Source: CF-13 sp036782775
GTDB lineage: Bacteria; Chloroflexota; Dormibacteria; CF-121
Assembly (NCBI GenBank): GCA_036782775.1
Contig: DAIPYJ010000013.1
Location: 1-64,000 of the forward strand
Length of the DNA: 64,000 bases
Reading direction: 5' to 3'
The translations under genes and the position numbers were made by a program. Below the pieces are notes generated by a model that worked only from the letters and a program-made list of their open reading frames with translations, was not told the origin of the DNA and did not search any database. This document shows positions 8,309 to 16,988 of this stretch, in pieces. The number at the start of each line of letters is the position of its first letter. Positions within the stretch are counted from its first letter, which is position 1.

Positions 8309-9762
8309 GCCGCCCGCTGCTCGGCGGCGAGCGGTAGCCAGGCGGTAAAGGTCGCCCCGCGCCCCGGCTCACTCTCGGCCTCCACTGTTCCATCGTGCGC
8401 CTCGACGATGGACTTGACGATTGCCAGCCCGAGCCCCGATCCGCCGGCAGCTCGATCCCGGGCCTGCTCGCCTCGGTAAAAGCGCTCGAAGAGGTGAGGC
8501 AGATCTCGGCGCGCAATTCCGGGCCCGGTGTCCTCCACACGGATGGCCGCGCGGCCGCCGGAAGAGAACACGCTCCAGCGCTGTTCGGCGCCCGGCGCGT
8601 ACTTCAAGGCGTTCTGCGCCAGGTTCGTGACCACTTGCTTGAGCGCGTCCGGGTCGCCCTGGACCACGATCCCTGGTTCGATCCGGCGGGACTCGGGTGC
8701 ACCGTGCCCGGAGACGCCGAGTTCGTCCAGGGTCTGGGTGAGAAATTCATCGAGCCTGATCGGTTGCCGCCGCGGCGTCCGGGCGGCTTCGAACCGGGTC
8801 AGGGTCAGCAGATCGTTGACCAGCCGGGTCATCCGGCTGCTCTCGCGCCCCATCGCCACCAGTGACTCGCGGAGGGTTTCAGGATCGACGCTGTCTCGCC
8901 GGCTCAGGACGTCGATGTAGCCGGCGATCGAGGTCAGCGGGGTGCGAAGCTCATGGGAGGCATCAGCCACGAAGTGGCGCATCTGTTCTTCCGATTGGCG
9001 CCGCACTTCGAAGGCCAGGTCGATCCCGGCGGCCATCTGGTTGAAGGCGATCGCGAGCCGCCCGATCTCGTCATCGGATCGGGGAACGCTCACCCGCTGC
9101 TTGTAATCGCCGGCCGCCAGTGCTCCGGCAGACGCCGACATGTGCTCCAGCGGCCGCAGCGCGCGGCCGATGATCAGCGGGCTCAGGAGCAGAGCAAGCA
9201 GCAGGACGATCAGCGAGCCGGCGATCGCCAGCTCTCGATCGGCACGCAGCGCCTCATCGATGGAGGCGGTGGGAATGGATAGTTGCACCAGGCCCATCAC
9301 GCGGGCGCCGCTCCGGATGACGTTGAGGTCGACCAGCTGCATTGAGCCGTCGCTCGCGGTGGCCAGGTAATACGCTTTCGGCTTGCCGGCCATCGCCGTC
9401 AGATAGACATCGGTCGAGAGGATGGGCGGCACGAGGTCGGGGCTGATGGTGGCCGGCCCGTAGGCGATGGCGACACCGTTGCGGTCGATGATGGCCGCGC
9501 TGGTATGGCCGGAGGCTAGCTGCAGAGCGAAGGTCTTAGAAAGTAGCGCCAGTCGAGGCGCTGTCGCTGGGCGGGTTGCCATCTCACGGCGGAAGGCCGT
9601 GAGGTCGGCCGTGTACTCGCTGGTCAGCGTATCGGCATTGGTGCGAAAGAGGACCTCGCGAGCTGCGAAATACTGGCCGATGCCCGCCAGCAGCAGGAGA
9701 ACGGCAAGCAGTCCAAGGTAGAGCAGCGTCAGCCGCCAGCGAAGCGAACGAAAGCGGGACAT
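8305..9762 (-). CDS. Two-component sensor histidine kinase
   Basis: This is an inner-membrane sensor kinase. The first membrane helix is at about residues 10-35 from the chosen ATG, then an extracytoplasmic sensor of about 135 residues, a second helix, a HAMP segment, and the HisKA box 'SHELRTPLT' with the phospho-acceptor His near 270. The HATPase_c domain has 'NLAQNALKYA' (N box), 'VEDTGPGIA' (G1) and 'GGSGLGLAIVK' (G2). It follows the response regulator gene on the same strand and is probably its cognate kinase. An in-frame ATG at 9801 would add 13 non-conserved residues. The signal sensed is unknown. Confidence 0.9.
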   Translation of the reverse strand: MSRFRSLRWRLTLLYLGLLAVLLLLAGIGQYFAAREVLFRTNADTLTSEYTADLTAFRREMATRPATAPRLALLSKTFALQLASGHTSAAIIDRNGVAIAYGPATISPDLVPPILSTDVYLTAMAGKPKAYYLATASDGSMQLVDLNVIRSGARVMGLVQLSIPTASIDEALRADRELAIAGSLIVLLLALLLSPLIIGRALRPLEHMSASAGALAAGDYKQRVSVPRSDDEIGRLAIAFNQMAAGIDLAFEVRRQSEEQMRHFVADASHELRTPLTSIAGYIDVLSRRDSVDPETLRESLVAMGRESSRMTRLVNDLLTLTRFEAARTPRRQPIRLDEFLTQTLDELGVSGHGAPESRRIEPGIVVQGDPDALKQVVTNLAQNALKYAPGAEQRWSVFSSGGRAAIRVEDTGPGIARRDLPHLFERFYRGEQARDRAAGGSGLGLAIVKSIVEAHDGTVEAESEPGRGATFTAWLPLAAEQRAA

Positions 9763-9813
9763 GAAGGAGCCGCGCCCGCTCGGGCGCGACCCGGCCGTCA
9801 TGGGTAAGGGGTT

Positions 9814-9830
9814 CGCGGGGATTCCCCGCG
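9814..9830. terminator. Perfect hairpin between response regulator and kinase
   Basis: CGCGGGG and CCCCGCG flank ATT immediately after the response regulator stop. The structure could attenuate read-through into the kinase gene or slow RNA decay. There is no U-tract. Confidence 0.4.
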
Positions 9831-9832
9831 TG

Positions 9833-10534
9833 TCATGTCTTGATCCGGTAGCCGACGCCGCGCACCGTCTGGATCAGCTCGTGCTTGTCGTCACCGAGCT
9901 TCTGGCGGAGGTACCGGATGTAAACCTCCACGTTGTTGGCGTCGCCAAAGAAGTTGTATCCCCAGACCTGATCGAGGATGCGGTCGCGCGGCAAGACCTG
10001 GTTGGCATGCATCATCAGCAGGCGCAGCAGGTCGAACTCGCGGGTCGAGAGGTCGACCGTCCGCCCGGCCCGGCGCACCTCGCGCGTCGCCTCGTCGAGC
10101 GTGACGTCCTGAACCTGAAGCTGCGGGCCTGCGTTGGGATTACGCCGGCGCATCACCGCCCGGATGCGGGCCAGCAGCTCGCCGAAGTCGAACGGCTTGA
10201 CCAGATAATCGTCGGCGCCGACCTCGAGGCCCTTGATCCGGTCCTGGACCTCGTCTTTGGCGGACAGAATGATGATGCCGGTGTCCTTGTTGCCCTGGAT
10301 CGCGGCGGCCACCGCCAGCCCGTCGAGCTTGGGCATCATGACGTCGAGCACGACCACATGGGGCTTGAACTCGCTGATCAGCCGGAGCGCCGCCTGGCCG
10401 TCGCCGGCCGTCTGGACCTGAAAGCCCTCGTATTGCAGGCCCAGCCGGATGAAGTCGACGATACTGCGCTCATCGTCGACCACCAGGACCCGGGGGGTGC
10501 GTGCCGGAGCGGCCTCAGCCGCGGGTTCCGCCAT
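9833..10534 (-). CDS. OmpR/PhoB-family response regulator
   Basis: The N-terminal receiver domain has the acidic pair 'VVDDE', the phospho-acceptor Asp in 'VVVLDVMMP', the switch Ser in 'IILSAKD' and Lys in 'LVKPF'. The C-terminal winged helix has 'LSTREFDLLRLL' and ends in 'YIRYLRQKLGDD...VRGVGYRI', typical of OmpR/PhoB DNA-binding domains. It is a transcription regulator that probably pairs with the adjacent kinase. The ATG at 10534 is preferred over 10573 because TATATT lies 9 bases upstream and the extra 13 residues are not conserved in the family. Confidence 0.92.
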   Translation of the reverse strand: MAEPAAEAAPARTPRVLVVDDERSIVDFIRLGLQYEGFQVQTAGDGQAALRLISEFKPHVVVLDVMMPKLDGLAVAAAIQGNKDTGIIILSAKDEVQDRIKGLEVGADDYLVKPFDFGELLARIRAVMRRRNPNAGPQLQVQDVTLDEATREVRRAGRTVDLSTREFDLLRLLMMHANQVLPRDRILDQVWGYNFFGDANNVEVYIRYLRQKLGDDKHELIQTVRGVGYRIKT

Positions 10535-10599
10535 GGCAGCCCCAATATAACGAGCGATTTTTGCGATTCCCATCTCGCGAAGGGCTTCTCAGCGTGTTT

Positions 10600-10605
10600 T
10601 AAGCT
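10600..10605 (+). promoter_or_regulatory. -10 box for leaderless PAP2 gene
   Basis: TAAGCT is followed by 8 bases and the ATG at 10614, with no ribosome site between. This is consistent with a leaderless transcript. Confidence 0.45.
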
Positions 10606-10613
10606 CGAACCCA

Positions 10614-11555
10614 ATGCAGCCGGCTGACCGCCCGCCTCCGCCCTTGAAGGAGGCGCCGGTGGTCCGCCGGCGGTCGTGGCTCCTCCCGGCGATGGTCGGC
10701 GGCTACCTGGCGGCGGTGACCCTCTTCATGGTCTTCGTCGTACACCTCTCGGTCTCTCCCGAGCGGCTGCTGCTGCTGATGCTGATCGCCGCGCTGATCC
10801 TGGGTCGGGCGCGCCTCTTTTTGGCCGACTGGATCCCCTTCCTGGTCCTCTTCCTCTCCTATGAATACCTACGCGGCCTCGGCGGCAAGTTCGGGATGCC
10901 GATTCACGATGTCACGCCGCTGGAGCGGATTGTCGCCTTCGGGCAGGTGCCCTCGCTCGCCCTTCAGCACGCCTTCTACCACCCGGGCCAGGTGAGCTGG
11001 TACGACATCGCCGCGACCATGTTCTATTTCCTGCATTTCGCCTTCCCGCTGATCCTCGGCTACCTGTTCTGGATCATCGACCGGCGGACCTTCCTCCGCT
11101 TCTCGCGGGCGCTGATCGGGATGGCCTTCGCGGCCTTCGTCTTCTATCTCTTCGTTCCGGTCGCGCCTCCCTGGAAAGCCGTCCCCGGCGTGGTCAAGAT
11201 CATCGACCATACCCTGCCCAGCTTCACCGACCTCCCCGGGGTCCCGGTGCCCGCCACCGTCTACCACTGGCTGACGCCAAACGCCTACGCCGCCATGCCG
11301 TCCCTGCACGCGGCCTTCCCGTTCCTCGGCGCCCTCTTTGCCTTGCGCCTGTGGGGTCGCCGCGCCTGGCCGACGCTGGTTTACACGCTCTGCGTCTGGA
11401 TCAGCATCGTCTACCTGGGCGAGCATTACGTCGTCGACATCATTGGTGGCGTGATCTTTGCGATCGGCGCCTTCGTTGGCGAAGACCTGCTGACCCAGTG
11501 GTGGGCGCGTCGCCGATCGCGAAGTCAAGCCGAACCGGCGACCGTGACGGGCTAA
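10614..11555 (+). CDS. PAP2 / inositolphosphotransferase-like membrane enzyme
   Basis: The 313-residue integral membrane protein has about six helices. Phosphatase/transferase motifs are 'NAYAAMPSLHAAFP' (SLH, catalytic His) and 'YLGEHYVVDIIGG' (second His plus Asp). The long N-terminal half and the spacing resemble the PAP2_3 group, which includes fungal Aur1-type inositolphosphoryl transferases, rather than simple PAP2 phosphatases. A link to the inositol lipid genes at 56-62 kb is possible but is inference. The stop shares bases with convergent yvcK (CTAA). Confidence 0.8.
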   Translation: MQPADRPPPPLKEAPVVRRRSWLLPAMVGGYLAAVTLFMVFVVHLSVSPERLLLLMLIAALILGRARLFLADWIPFLVLFLSYEYLRGLGGKFGMPIHDVTPLERIVAFGQVPSLALQHAFYHPGQVSWYDIAATMFYFLHFAFPLILGYLFWIIDRRTFLRFSRALIGMAFAAFVFYLFVPVAPPWKAVPGVVKIIDHTLPSFTDLPGVPVPATVYHWLTPNAYAAMPSLHAAFPFLGALFALRLWGRRAWPTLVYTLCVWISIVYLGEHYVVDIIGGVIFAIGAFVGEDLLTQWWARRRSRSQAEPATVTG

Positions 11556-12859
11556 GAGCGCCAGACCCTTTTCATGATGGCTCGCGCCAGCTTGTCCGGG
11601 TCGTGGTGCGTCGAGATCCGCGAGTTGACGACATCGACGAGAACCGCGTGAATGCTGCGCTGGTTCACGGTCGCGGCGTCGTAGACGACTCGCCTGATCC
11701 CGGCCGCCTGCGCCGATGGCGGCATGGGGAAGTTGTTGTTGCTGTTGACGATGATGAAGTCGAAGAGGTTCGCGCCCAGGTGGCCCTCGATCGCCTTCAG
11801 GTGATCGCTCACCCGGAAAGTGTCGGTCTCGCCGGGTTGTGTGGCGACATTGCAGACGAACACCTTGATCGCCGGCGAGGCCTTGAGCGCTTCGGCCATC
11901 CCGTCGACCACCAGGTTTGGAAGGATGCTGGTATAGAGGCTGCCAGGGCCGACGATGATCATCTCGGCGTTCAGGATCGCTTCCTCGGCTTCGGGGTTGA
12001 TCGTCGGTTCGGGCTGGAGGAAGACCCGCTTGATCGCGGTCGCGACCGCGCCGTCGCCGTCCCCGTTGGAATGCGGGATGCTCGATTCGCCGACCCGGGT
12101 CTGGCCGTCGGCCATCTCCGCCATCAGCGTCACATCCCGCAGCGTTGAAGGCACGATCTGCCCGCGGACGGCGAGGACTCGGCCCGACTCGCGGATGGCG
12201 TGCTCGAAGTCGCCGGTGATCTCCGCCATCGCCATGATGAAGAGGTTGCCGAAGGAGTGGCCGTTCAGGCTGCCTTCCTTGAAGCGGTGCTGGAAGAGGG
12301 TCGTCATCAAGGGCTCGACGTCGGCGAGCGCCGTGATGCACTGGCGGAAGTCGCCGGGTGGCAGGATCCGGTACTCCTGGCGCAGCCGGCCCGAGCTGCC
12401 GCCGTCGTCCGCGACGGTGACGATTGCCGTCAGGTTCCCGGTGTACTTCTTGAGGCCGCGCAGCAGGGTGGAGAGGCCGGTGCCGCCGCCGAGCGCGACC
12501 ACCCGCGGGCCCTTCTGCAGGAACCGGTAGTTGTAGATGATCTCGGAGAGCGCCCGGTCACGACCCGGCAAAAACGGACCCAGCACGGATTGGGTGAGCT
12601 TGTAGAGGGCAAACAGAATGATGCCAACTCCCAGGGCGCCGAAGAGGCCGGCGCGGAGGTAGCGGTTGAGGAACTGGAGGGTTAGGTAGAACGTGATGCC
12701 CGGGAATTTGAAACCTGACGCATAAAAGTTGCGCAGCGCGTAGCCGATCCCCAGGCTGATGAGGACCATTCCGACCATGAGGAGACCGAGCCAGCGTTTG
12801 ACGTGGAGGCCGGGGGTGAACCAGCGCGCCACCCGGGGATTCATCCGAAGGGGGGCCAA
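11552..12859 (-). CDS. YvcK/CofD-like gluconeogenesis factor with N-terminal membrane anchor
   Basis: Two hydrophobic helices at about residues 25-45 and 65-90 precede a cytoplasmic YvcK domain. The domain opens with 'VVALGGGTGLSTLLRGL' (nucleotide-sugar binding Gly loop), then 'VTVADDGGSSGRLR' and 'LPPGDFRQCI'. YvcK proteins bind UDP-sugars and affect carbon flux and cell-wall synthesis in Firmicutes and Actinobacteria. The membrane-anchored form occurs in other phyla. TTG at 12859 has TAAGCT 10 bases upstream, and ATG at 12844 is the alternative start. There is no sign of disruption. Confidence 0.88.
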   Translation of the reverse strand: MAPLRMNPRVARWFTPGLHVKRWLGLLMVGMVLISLGIGYALRNFYASGFKFPGITFYLTLQFLNRYLRAGLFGALGVGIILFALYKLTQSVLGPFLPGRDRALSEIIYNYRFLQKGPRVVALGGGTGLSTLLRGLKKYTGNLTAIVTVADDGGSSGRLRQEYRILPPGDFRQCITALADVEPLMTTLFQHRFKEGSLNGHSFGNLFIMAMAEITGDFEHAIRESGRVLAVRGQIVPSTLRDVTLMAEMADGQTRVGESSIPHSNGDGDGAVATAIKRVFLQPEPTINPEAEEAILNAEMIIVGPGSLYTSILPNLVVDGMAEALKASPAIKVFVCNVATQPGETDTFRVSDHLKAIEGHLGANLFDFIIVNSNNNFPMPPSAQAAGIRRVVYDAATVNQRSIHAVLVDVVNSRISTHHDPDKLARAIMKRVWRS

Positions 12860-12930
12860 GAGCGCGCAAAGCTTAGCACAGCATCTTTAGAACCATTTTT
12901 TGGCTGATTTCGTTACACCGTTTGTACCCT

Positions 12931-12959
12931 TTCCCTGCCAGTCAAACCGAGCATATAAT
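12931..12959 (+). promoter_or_regulatory. Promoter of ilvE
   Basis: A perfect TATAAT lies at 12954-12959 with a weak -35 (TTCCCT) 17 bases upstream. The predicted leader of about 70 bases has a small hairpin (TTCAC/GTGAA at 12996-13013) just before the ribosome site. Confidence 0.6.
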
Positions 12960-13016
12960 CCAGACAGGGTCCCCCGGACGCGCGTCGGAGCCCAGTTCAC
13001 GGCAGCCTGTGAAGGC

Positions 13017-13026
13017 AAAAGGAGGT
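13017..13026 (+). promoter_or_regulatory. Strong ribosome binding site of ilvE
   Basis: AAAAGGAGGT lies 10 bases before the ATG at 13037. It is one of the few strong Shine-Dalgarno sites in the window. Confidence 0.8.
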
Positions 13027-13036
13027 CGCTTTCTGA

Positions 13037-14008
13037 ATGGCGATCAAGGCAGAAGGTGTAACTCGCGCGGCTGAAGCCAGGCGGAAAGAGCAGGCTCAGT
13101 ACTGGGTCTATCTCGACGGCGAGGTCAAGCGCTACGCCGACGCCCGTCTCGGCCTCATGACGCATGCCTTGCACTACGGCACCGGCGTCTTCGAAGGCAT
13201 CCGCGGCTACTGGAGCCCGGAGCACGAGCAACTCTTCATCCTCAAGCTGCGCGAGCACTACGCGCGCCTGCAGCGTTCGGTCAAGGTGCTAAAGCTCAAG
13301 ATCCCGCTTAGCCTGGACGAGCTCTGCCGGGTCAGCGTAGAGCTCGTCCGAAAAAACAATTTCCGACAGGACGTCTACATCCGACCGCTGGCCTTCAAGA
13401 GCTCCGAAGAGATCGGAGTCCGGTTACACAACCTCAAGGATTCGTTCGCCATCTATGTCACGCCGTTCGGCAACTACGTCGACATCGAGCGTGGCATCCG
13501 CTGCCAGGTATCGAGCTGGCGCCGCGTCGACGACAATGCCGCTCCAGCCCGCGCCAAGATCACCGGCATTTACGTCAACTCCGCGCTCGCCAAGTCGGAA
13601 GCGATGGAGAACGGCTATGACGAGGCCATCATGCTCACCCACGACGGCCACGTCTGCGAGGGAAGCGCCGAGAACATCTTTCTGATTCGCGACGGCAAGG
13701 TCTACACACCGCCGACCTCGGACAACATCCTCGAAGGCCTCACACGCCTGGCGATGATGGAGTTGCTGAAGAAGGAGCTCGACATGGACGTCATCGAGCG
13801 GTCGATCGATCGCTCGGAGCTCTACGTGTCTGACGAGATCTTCCTCTGCGGGACCGGCGCGCAGATCTCCCCCGTGGTAGAGATCGATCACCGTCCGATC
13901 GGCAACGGCGAGGTTGGTGAGGTCGTAAGCCGGCTGCAGCAGCTGTACTTCGACATCGTGCGCGGCGCGAACTCGAAATATCGCCACTGGCTCACGCCCG
14001 TGTATTAA
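13037..14008 (+). CDS. ilvE: Branched-chain amino acid aminotransferase
   Basis: The PLP-dependent fold-IV transaminase interconverts Leu/Ile/Val and their 2-oxo acids. At 323 residues it is a usual length. 'HYGTGVFEGIRGY' near 46-58 and the PLP lysine in 'ARAKITG' (Lys174) are present, as are 'EGSAENIFL' and 'CGTGAQISPV' around the phosphate site. The strong ribosome site fixes the ATG. It stands alone with its own promoter and is followed by tandem hairpins at the start of the intergenic element described below. D-amino acid transaminase is a less likely alternative. Confidence 0.94.
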   Translation: MAIKAEGVTRAAEARRKEQAQYWVYLDGEVKRYADARLGLMTHALHYGTGVFEGIRGYWSPEHEQLFILKLREHYARLQRSVKVLKLKIPLSLDELCRVSVELVRKNNFRQDVYIRPLAFKSSEEIGVRLHNLKDSFAIYVTPFGNYVDIERGIRCQVSSWRRVDDNAAPARAKITGIYVNSALAKSEAMENGYDEAIMLTHDGHVCEGSAENIFLIRDGKVYTPPTSDNILEGLTRLAMMELLKKELDMDVIERSIDRSELYVSDEIFLCGTGAQISPVVEIDHRPIGNGEVGEVVSRLQQLYFDIVRGANSKYRHWLTPVY

Positions 14009-14158
14009 AGCGCGCTTCTGCGCGCCGCCCTTTCGGGCGCAAAGCGCCGGTGCCGAATGCCGGCCTGTACGCGCACTTTCTTAAGCGTGAGTGCGCGATG
14101 GGCCGGCTGGACGGCACATCGGCGCGATTAGTCTCTGTGTAACTGTGCGTATCGTCGT
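14009..14158 (+). repeat. Structured intergenic element, copy A
   Basis: Two tandem hairpins follow the ilvE stop: GCGCGC-TTCT-GCGCGC, then a stem with the CTTTCG loop. CCTGTAC and a third hairpin (CGCGCAC...GTGCGCG) come next, then GATGGG and a block ending GTAACTGTGCGTATCG that contains the glycerate kinase GTG. The same order and much of the same sequence recur at 23343-23510. Confidence 0.6.
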
Positions 14159-15284
14159 CGCGCCCAACGCCTTCAAAGGATCGTTGAGCGCCCCTGAGGC
14201 GGCTCGAGCGATTGCCGACGGGATCCTCGACGTCATGCCCCATGCCGAGCTCGATCTCGTTCCGATTGCGGACGGCGGTGATGGCACGGTCGAGGCATTG
14301 GTCGTGGCCACCGGCGGCGAGCGGCGCAAGGTTCAGGTCCGGGGGCCGCTCGGTGATCCGATCGAGGCCGGCTACGGCTTGATCGAGCAGGGAAAGACCG
14401 CGGTCATCGAAATGGCGAAGGCGGCGGGGCTCGCATTGTTGTCGCGGGACCGCCGCAACCCTGGGCTCACCACGACCTACGGCGTCGGTGAGTTGCTGCA
14501 GCACGCTTTCGACTCGGGCGCCCGGCGCTTCATCGTTGGCATCGGCGGTAGCGCCACCAATGACGGCGGAGCCGGAATGGCCCAGGCACTGGGGTATCGA
14601 CTGCTCGACGAAGATGGTCGCGACCTTCGGCCGGGGGGGCTCGAGTTGCTACGCCTAGACAACATCGAATCAGCCGGCGCCCGCGCAAGGTGGCGTGAGG
14701 CGAGGGTGCAGGTGGCGTCGGACGTGAGCAATCCGCTCACCGGCCCAAACGGCGCCAGCGCGATTTATGGTCCGCAGAAAGGAGCAACGCCGGAAATGGT
14801 GAGCCAGCTGGACAAGGCTCTGGCGCGGTTGGCCGAGGTCATCCGTCGCGATCTCGGCGTCGATATCGAGCGACTGCCGGGCGCCGGCGCTGCAGGCGGT
14901 CTGGGTGCAGGCCTGGTGGCCTTTACCGGAGCGAGGCTGGCGCCGGGCGCCGAGATGGTGCTAGAAGCCATTCATTTCGACGATCGACTGAAGGGAGCCG
15001 CACTGGTGATCACCGGCGAGGGCCGTCTCGACTCCCAAACGGCGCGTTTTGGCAAGGGGCCGGCTGCCGTCGCACGCCACGCCCGCAACGCTGGCATCCC
15101 GGTCATCGGCATCGGCGGCAGCCTGGCGGATGAAGGCGAGCTTTCGCTCCTCTTCGATGCCGTTGAATCGACCGTTACCGAGCCGGCCACCCTCGAGCAG
15201 GCGATCGCCGAGGCGCGCGAGTCCTTGACCAGAGCGGCCGGCCGCGTGATCCGCGCGACGCTGGCCGGAAAAAAACTTCCCTAG
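14145..15284 (+). CDS. Glycerate kinase (GlxK/GarK type)
   Basis: The enzyme phosphorylates glycerate to 2- or 3-phosphoglycerate. From GTG the product is 379 residues, the usual size. The family N-terminus 'RIVVAPNAFKGSLSA', 'PIADGGDGTVEAL', 'VGIGGSATNDGGAGMAQALG' and 'VITGEGRLDSQT' are all present, covering substrate and ATP sites. The start is chosen because the family protein begins at this point, although the frame stays open to 14091. The start codon lies inside repeated element A, so the element is its immediate upstream region. Confidence 0.93.
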   Translation: MRIVVAPNAFKGSLSAPEAARAIADGILDVMPHAELDLVPIADGGDGTVEALVVATGGERRKVQVRGPLGDPIEAGYGLIEQGKTAVIEMAKAAGLALLSRDRRNPGLTTTYGVGELLQHAFDSGARRFIVGIGGSATNDGGAGMAQALGYRLLDEDGRDLRPGGLELLRLDNIESAGARARWREARVQVASDVSNPLTGPNGASAIYGPQKGATPEMVSQLDKALARLAEVIRRDLGVDIERLPGAGAAGGLGAGLVAFTGARLAPGAEMVLEAIHFDDRLKGAALVITGEGRLDSQTARFGKGPAAVARHARNAGIPVIGIGGSLADEGELSLLFDAVESTVTEPATLEQAIAEARESLTRAAGRVIRATLAGKKLP

Positions 15285-15291
15285 GCTGCCG

Positions 15292-16932
15292 CTACGCCAT
15301 TCGGACGGCAGCGGCCTGCTCGAGCTTCAGCTCCTCGATCGCCGTCTCCCGCATCTTGAATTTCTGGACTTTGCCGGTCACCGTCATGGGGAATCCGTCC
15401 ACGAATTTCCAGTAGCGTGGGATCTTGTAGCTCGCGATCTTGCCCCGGCAAAATTCGCGGAGCTCGTCGCCGGTCGCCTGCGCCCCAGGCTTCAGCTTGA
15501 CCCAGGCCATGATCTCCTCGCCGTACTTCTGGTCGGGGACGCCAATCACCTGGACATCGGAGACGCCGGGGTGGGAATAAAGGAACTCCTCGATTTCGCG
15601 CGGATAGACGTTCTCGCCGCCGCGGATCACCATGTCCTTGATCCGCCCGACGATGTTGAGATATCCGTCGGCGTCCATCGTGGCAAGGTCGCCGGTGTGC
15701 ATCCAGCGCGCCGCGTCGATGGCTTCGAGGGTGGCGGCCTGGTTGTTCCAGTAGCCCAGCATCACCGAATAGCCGCGGGTGCAAAATTCGCCAGGCGTGC
15801 CGCATGGCACCACCCGTCCGCTCTCGGGATCGATCACCTTGATCTCGACGTGCGGGTGCGCCGAGCCGACGGTGCCGACCCGTTTTTCGAGCGAGTCGTG
15901 TGTCCGCGTCTGGGTCGAGACCGGCGAGGTCTCCGTCATGCCGTAGCAGATCGTCACCTCCGGCATGTGCATTGCGCTCTGGACTTTTTTCATGACTTCC
16001 ACCGGGCAGGGAGAGCCCGCCATAATGCCGGTGCGCAACGAGCTGAGGTCGAACCGCCGGAACTCGGGATGGTCGAGCTCACCGATGAACATGGTCGGCA
16101 CGCCGTACAGCGAGGTGCAGCGCTCTTCCTGGACGGTGCGGAGCACTGCGGCGGGCTCATAGGCCTCGGCCGGGATCACCATGCAGGCACCGTGCGTGGT
16201 GCAGGCGAGGTTGCCGAGCACCATGCCAAAGCAGTGGTAGAAGGGCACCGGAATGCACACACGGTCGCGCTCGCTGTAGCGCAATCCCTCGCCGATGAAG
16301 AACCCGTTGTTCAGGATGTTGTGGTGCGACAGGGTGGCGCCCTTGGGAAATCCCGTCGTGCCGCTGGTGTACTGGATGTTGATCGGGTCGTCGAATTGCA
16401 GTCCAGCTTCGCGCTCTTCGAGCTGTGCGTCGCTCACACCGGTCGCGGCGCGCAGCAGGGCTTGCCAGTCGTCCTCCAGCACGAGCGTCGCCCGTAGCTC
16501 GGGGCAGCGGGCGCGAACCTCCTCAACCATCGCGCGATAGTCGGCGGTCCGAAAACCCCGGGCGTGGATCAGCAATGACGTTCCCGACTGCTGCAGCGCG
16601 TATTCCAGCTCGTGGCTGCGATACGCCGGGTTGATATTGACGAGGATGGCGCCGATGGCGGCGGTGGCGTACTGCGTCAGGACCCACTCGTAGCGGTTGG
16701 GAGCCCAGATGCCGACCCGATCACGCTGGGCGACGCCGCGCGCCAGCAGGCCGCGGGCCACCATCTGAACCTGATCGACAAGCTCCCGGTAGGTTGCTCG
16801 GTAGCCCTGGTGAACGGCGACCAGCGCCTCGCTGTCGGGAACTCGGGCAGCCGTCTCACGCAGGTTCTGGCTGATGGTCTGGCCGAGCAGCGGGACGGTG
16901 CTCGCGCCCTGCGTGTAGGACATGGTCGGCAT
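15292..16932 (-). CDS. Acyl-CoA synthetase (AMP-binding, fatty acid type)
   Basis: This adenylate-forming ligase activates a carboxylic acid, probably a medium or long fatty acid, to its CoA thioester. The roughly 546-residue product has the P-loop 'YTSGTTGFPKG' near residue 190, 'ICYGMTETSP' (A5), 'WMHTGDLATMD' (A7), 'GRIKDMVIRGGENVYPREIE' (A8) and the catalytic lysine in 'TVTGKVQKFKMRE' (A10). AGGAAGG upstream supports ATG at 16932, with in-frame GTG 16941 and ATG 16923 as alternatives. It is divergent from the methylmalonyl-CoA epimerase-like gene, and both may serve acyl-CoA catabolism. Confidence 0.92.
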   Translation of the reverse strand: MPTMSYTQGASTVPLLGQTISQNLRETAARVPDSEALVAVHQGYRATYRELVDQVQMVARGLLARGVAQRDRVGIWAPNRYEWVLTQYATAAIGAILVNINPAYRSHELEYALQQSGTSLLIHARGFRTADYRAMVEEVRARCPELRATLVLEDDWQALLRAATGVSDAQLEEREAGLQFDDPINIQYTSGTTGFPKGATLSHHNILNNGFFIGEGLRYSERDRVCIPVPFYHCFGMVLGNLACTTHGACMVIPAEAYEPAAVLRTVQEERCTSLYGVPTMFIGELDHPEFRRFDLSSLRTGIMAGSPCPVEVMKKVQSAMHMPEVTICYGMTETSPVSTQTRTHDSLEKRVGTVGSAHPHVEIKVIDPESGRVVPCGTPGEFCTRGYSVMLGYWNNQAATLEAIDAARWMHTGDLATMDADGYLNIVGRIKDMVIRGGENVYPREIEEFLYSHPGVSDVQVIGVPDQKYGEEIMAWVKLKPGAQATGDELREFCRGKIASYKIPRYWKFVDGFPMTVTGKVQKFKMRETAIEELKLEQAAAVRMA

Positions 16933-16974
16933 CTTCGCCACCTTCCTGTGGTCGTTATCGTAGACCGGCTCGCC

Positions 16975-16980
16975 TACAAT
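16975..16980 (+). promoter_or_regulatory. -10 box for leaderless VOC/epimerase gene
   Basis: TACAAT is followed by 8 bases and GTG at 16989. There is no ribosome site and no convincing -35. Confidence 0.5.
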
Positions 16981-16988
16981 CGGCCAGC

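Noticed and set aside
10869..12341. Long minus-strand open frame (490 codons) over the PAP2 and yvcK genes
   Set aside because: Composition is Arg/Asp/Gly-rich with no motif. It is a frame shadow of two convincing genes in GC-rich DNA.
12960..13036. T-box or amino-acid leader before ilvE
   Set aside because: The leader is about 70 bases, with a single weak hairpin and no T-box sequence or Leu/Ile/Val-rich short frame.
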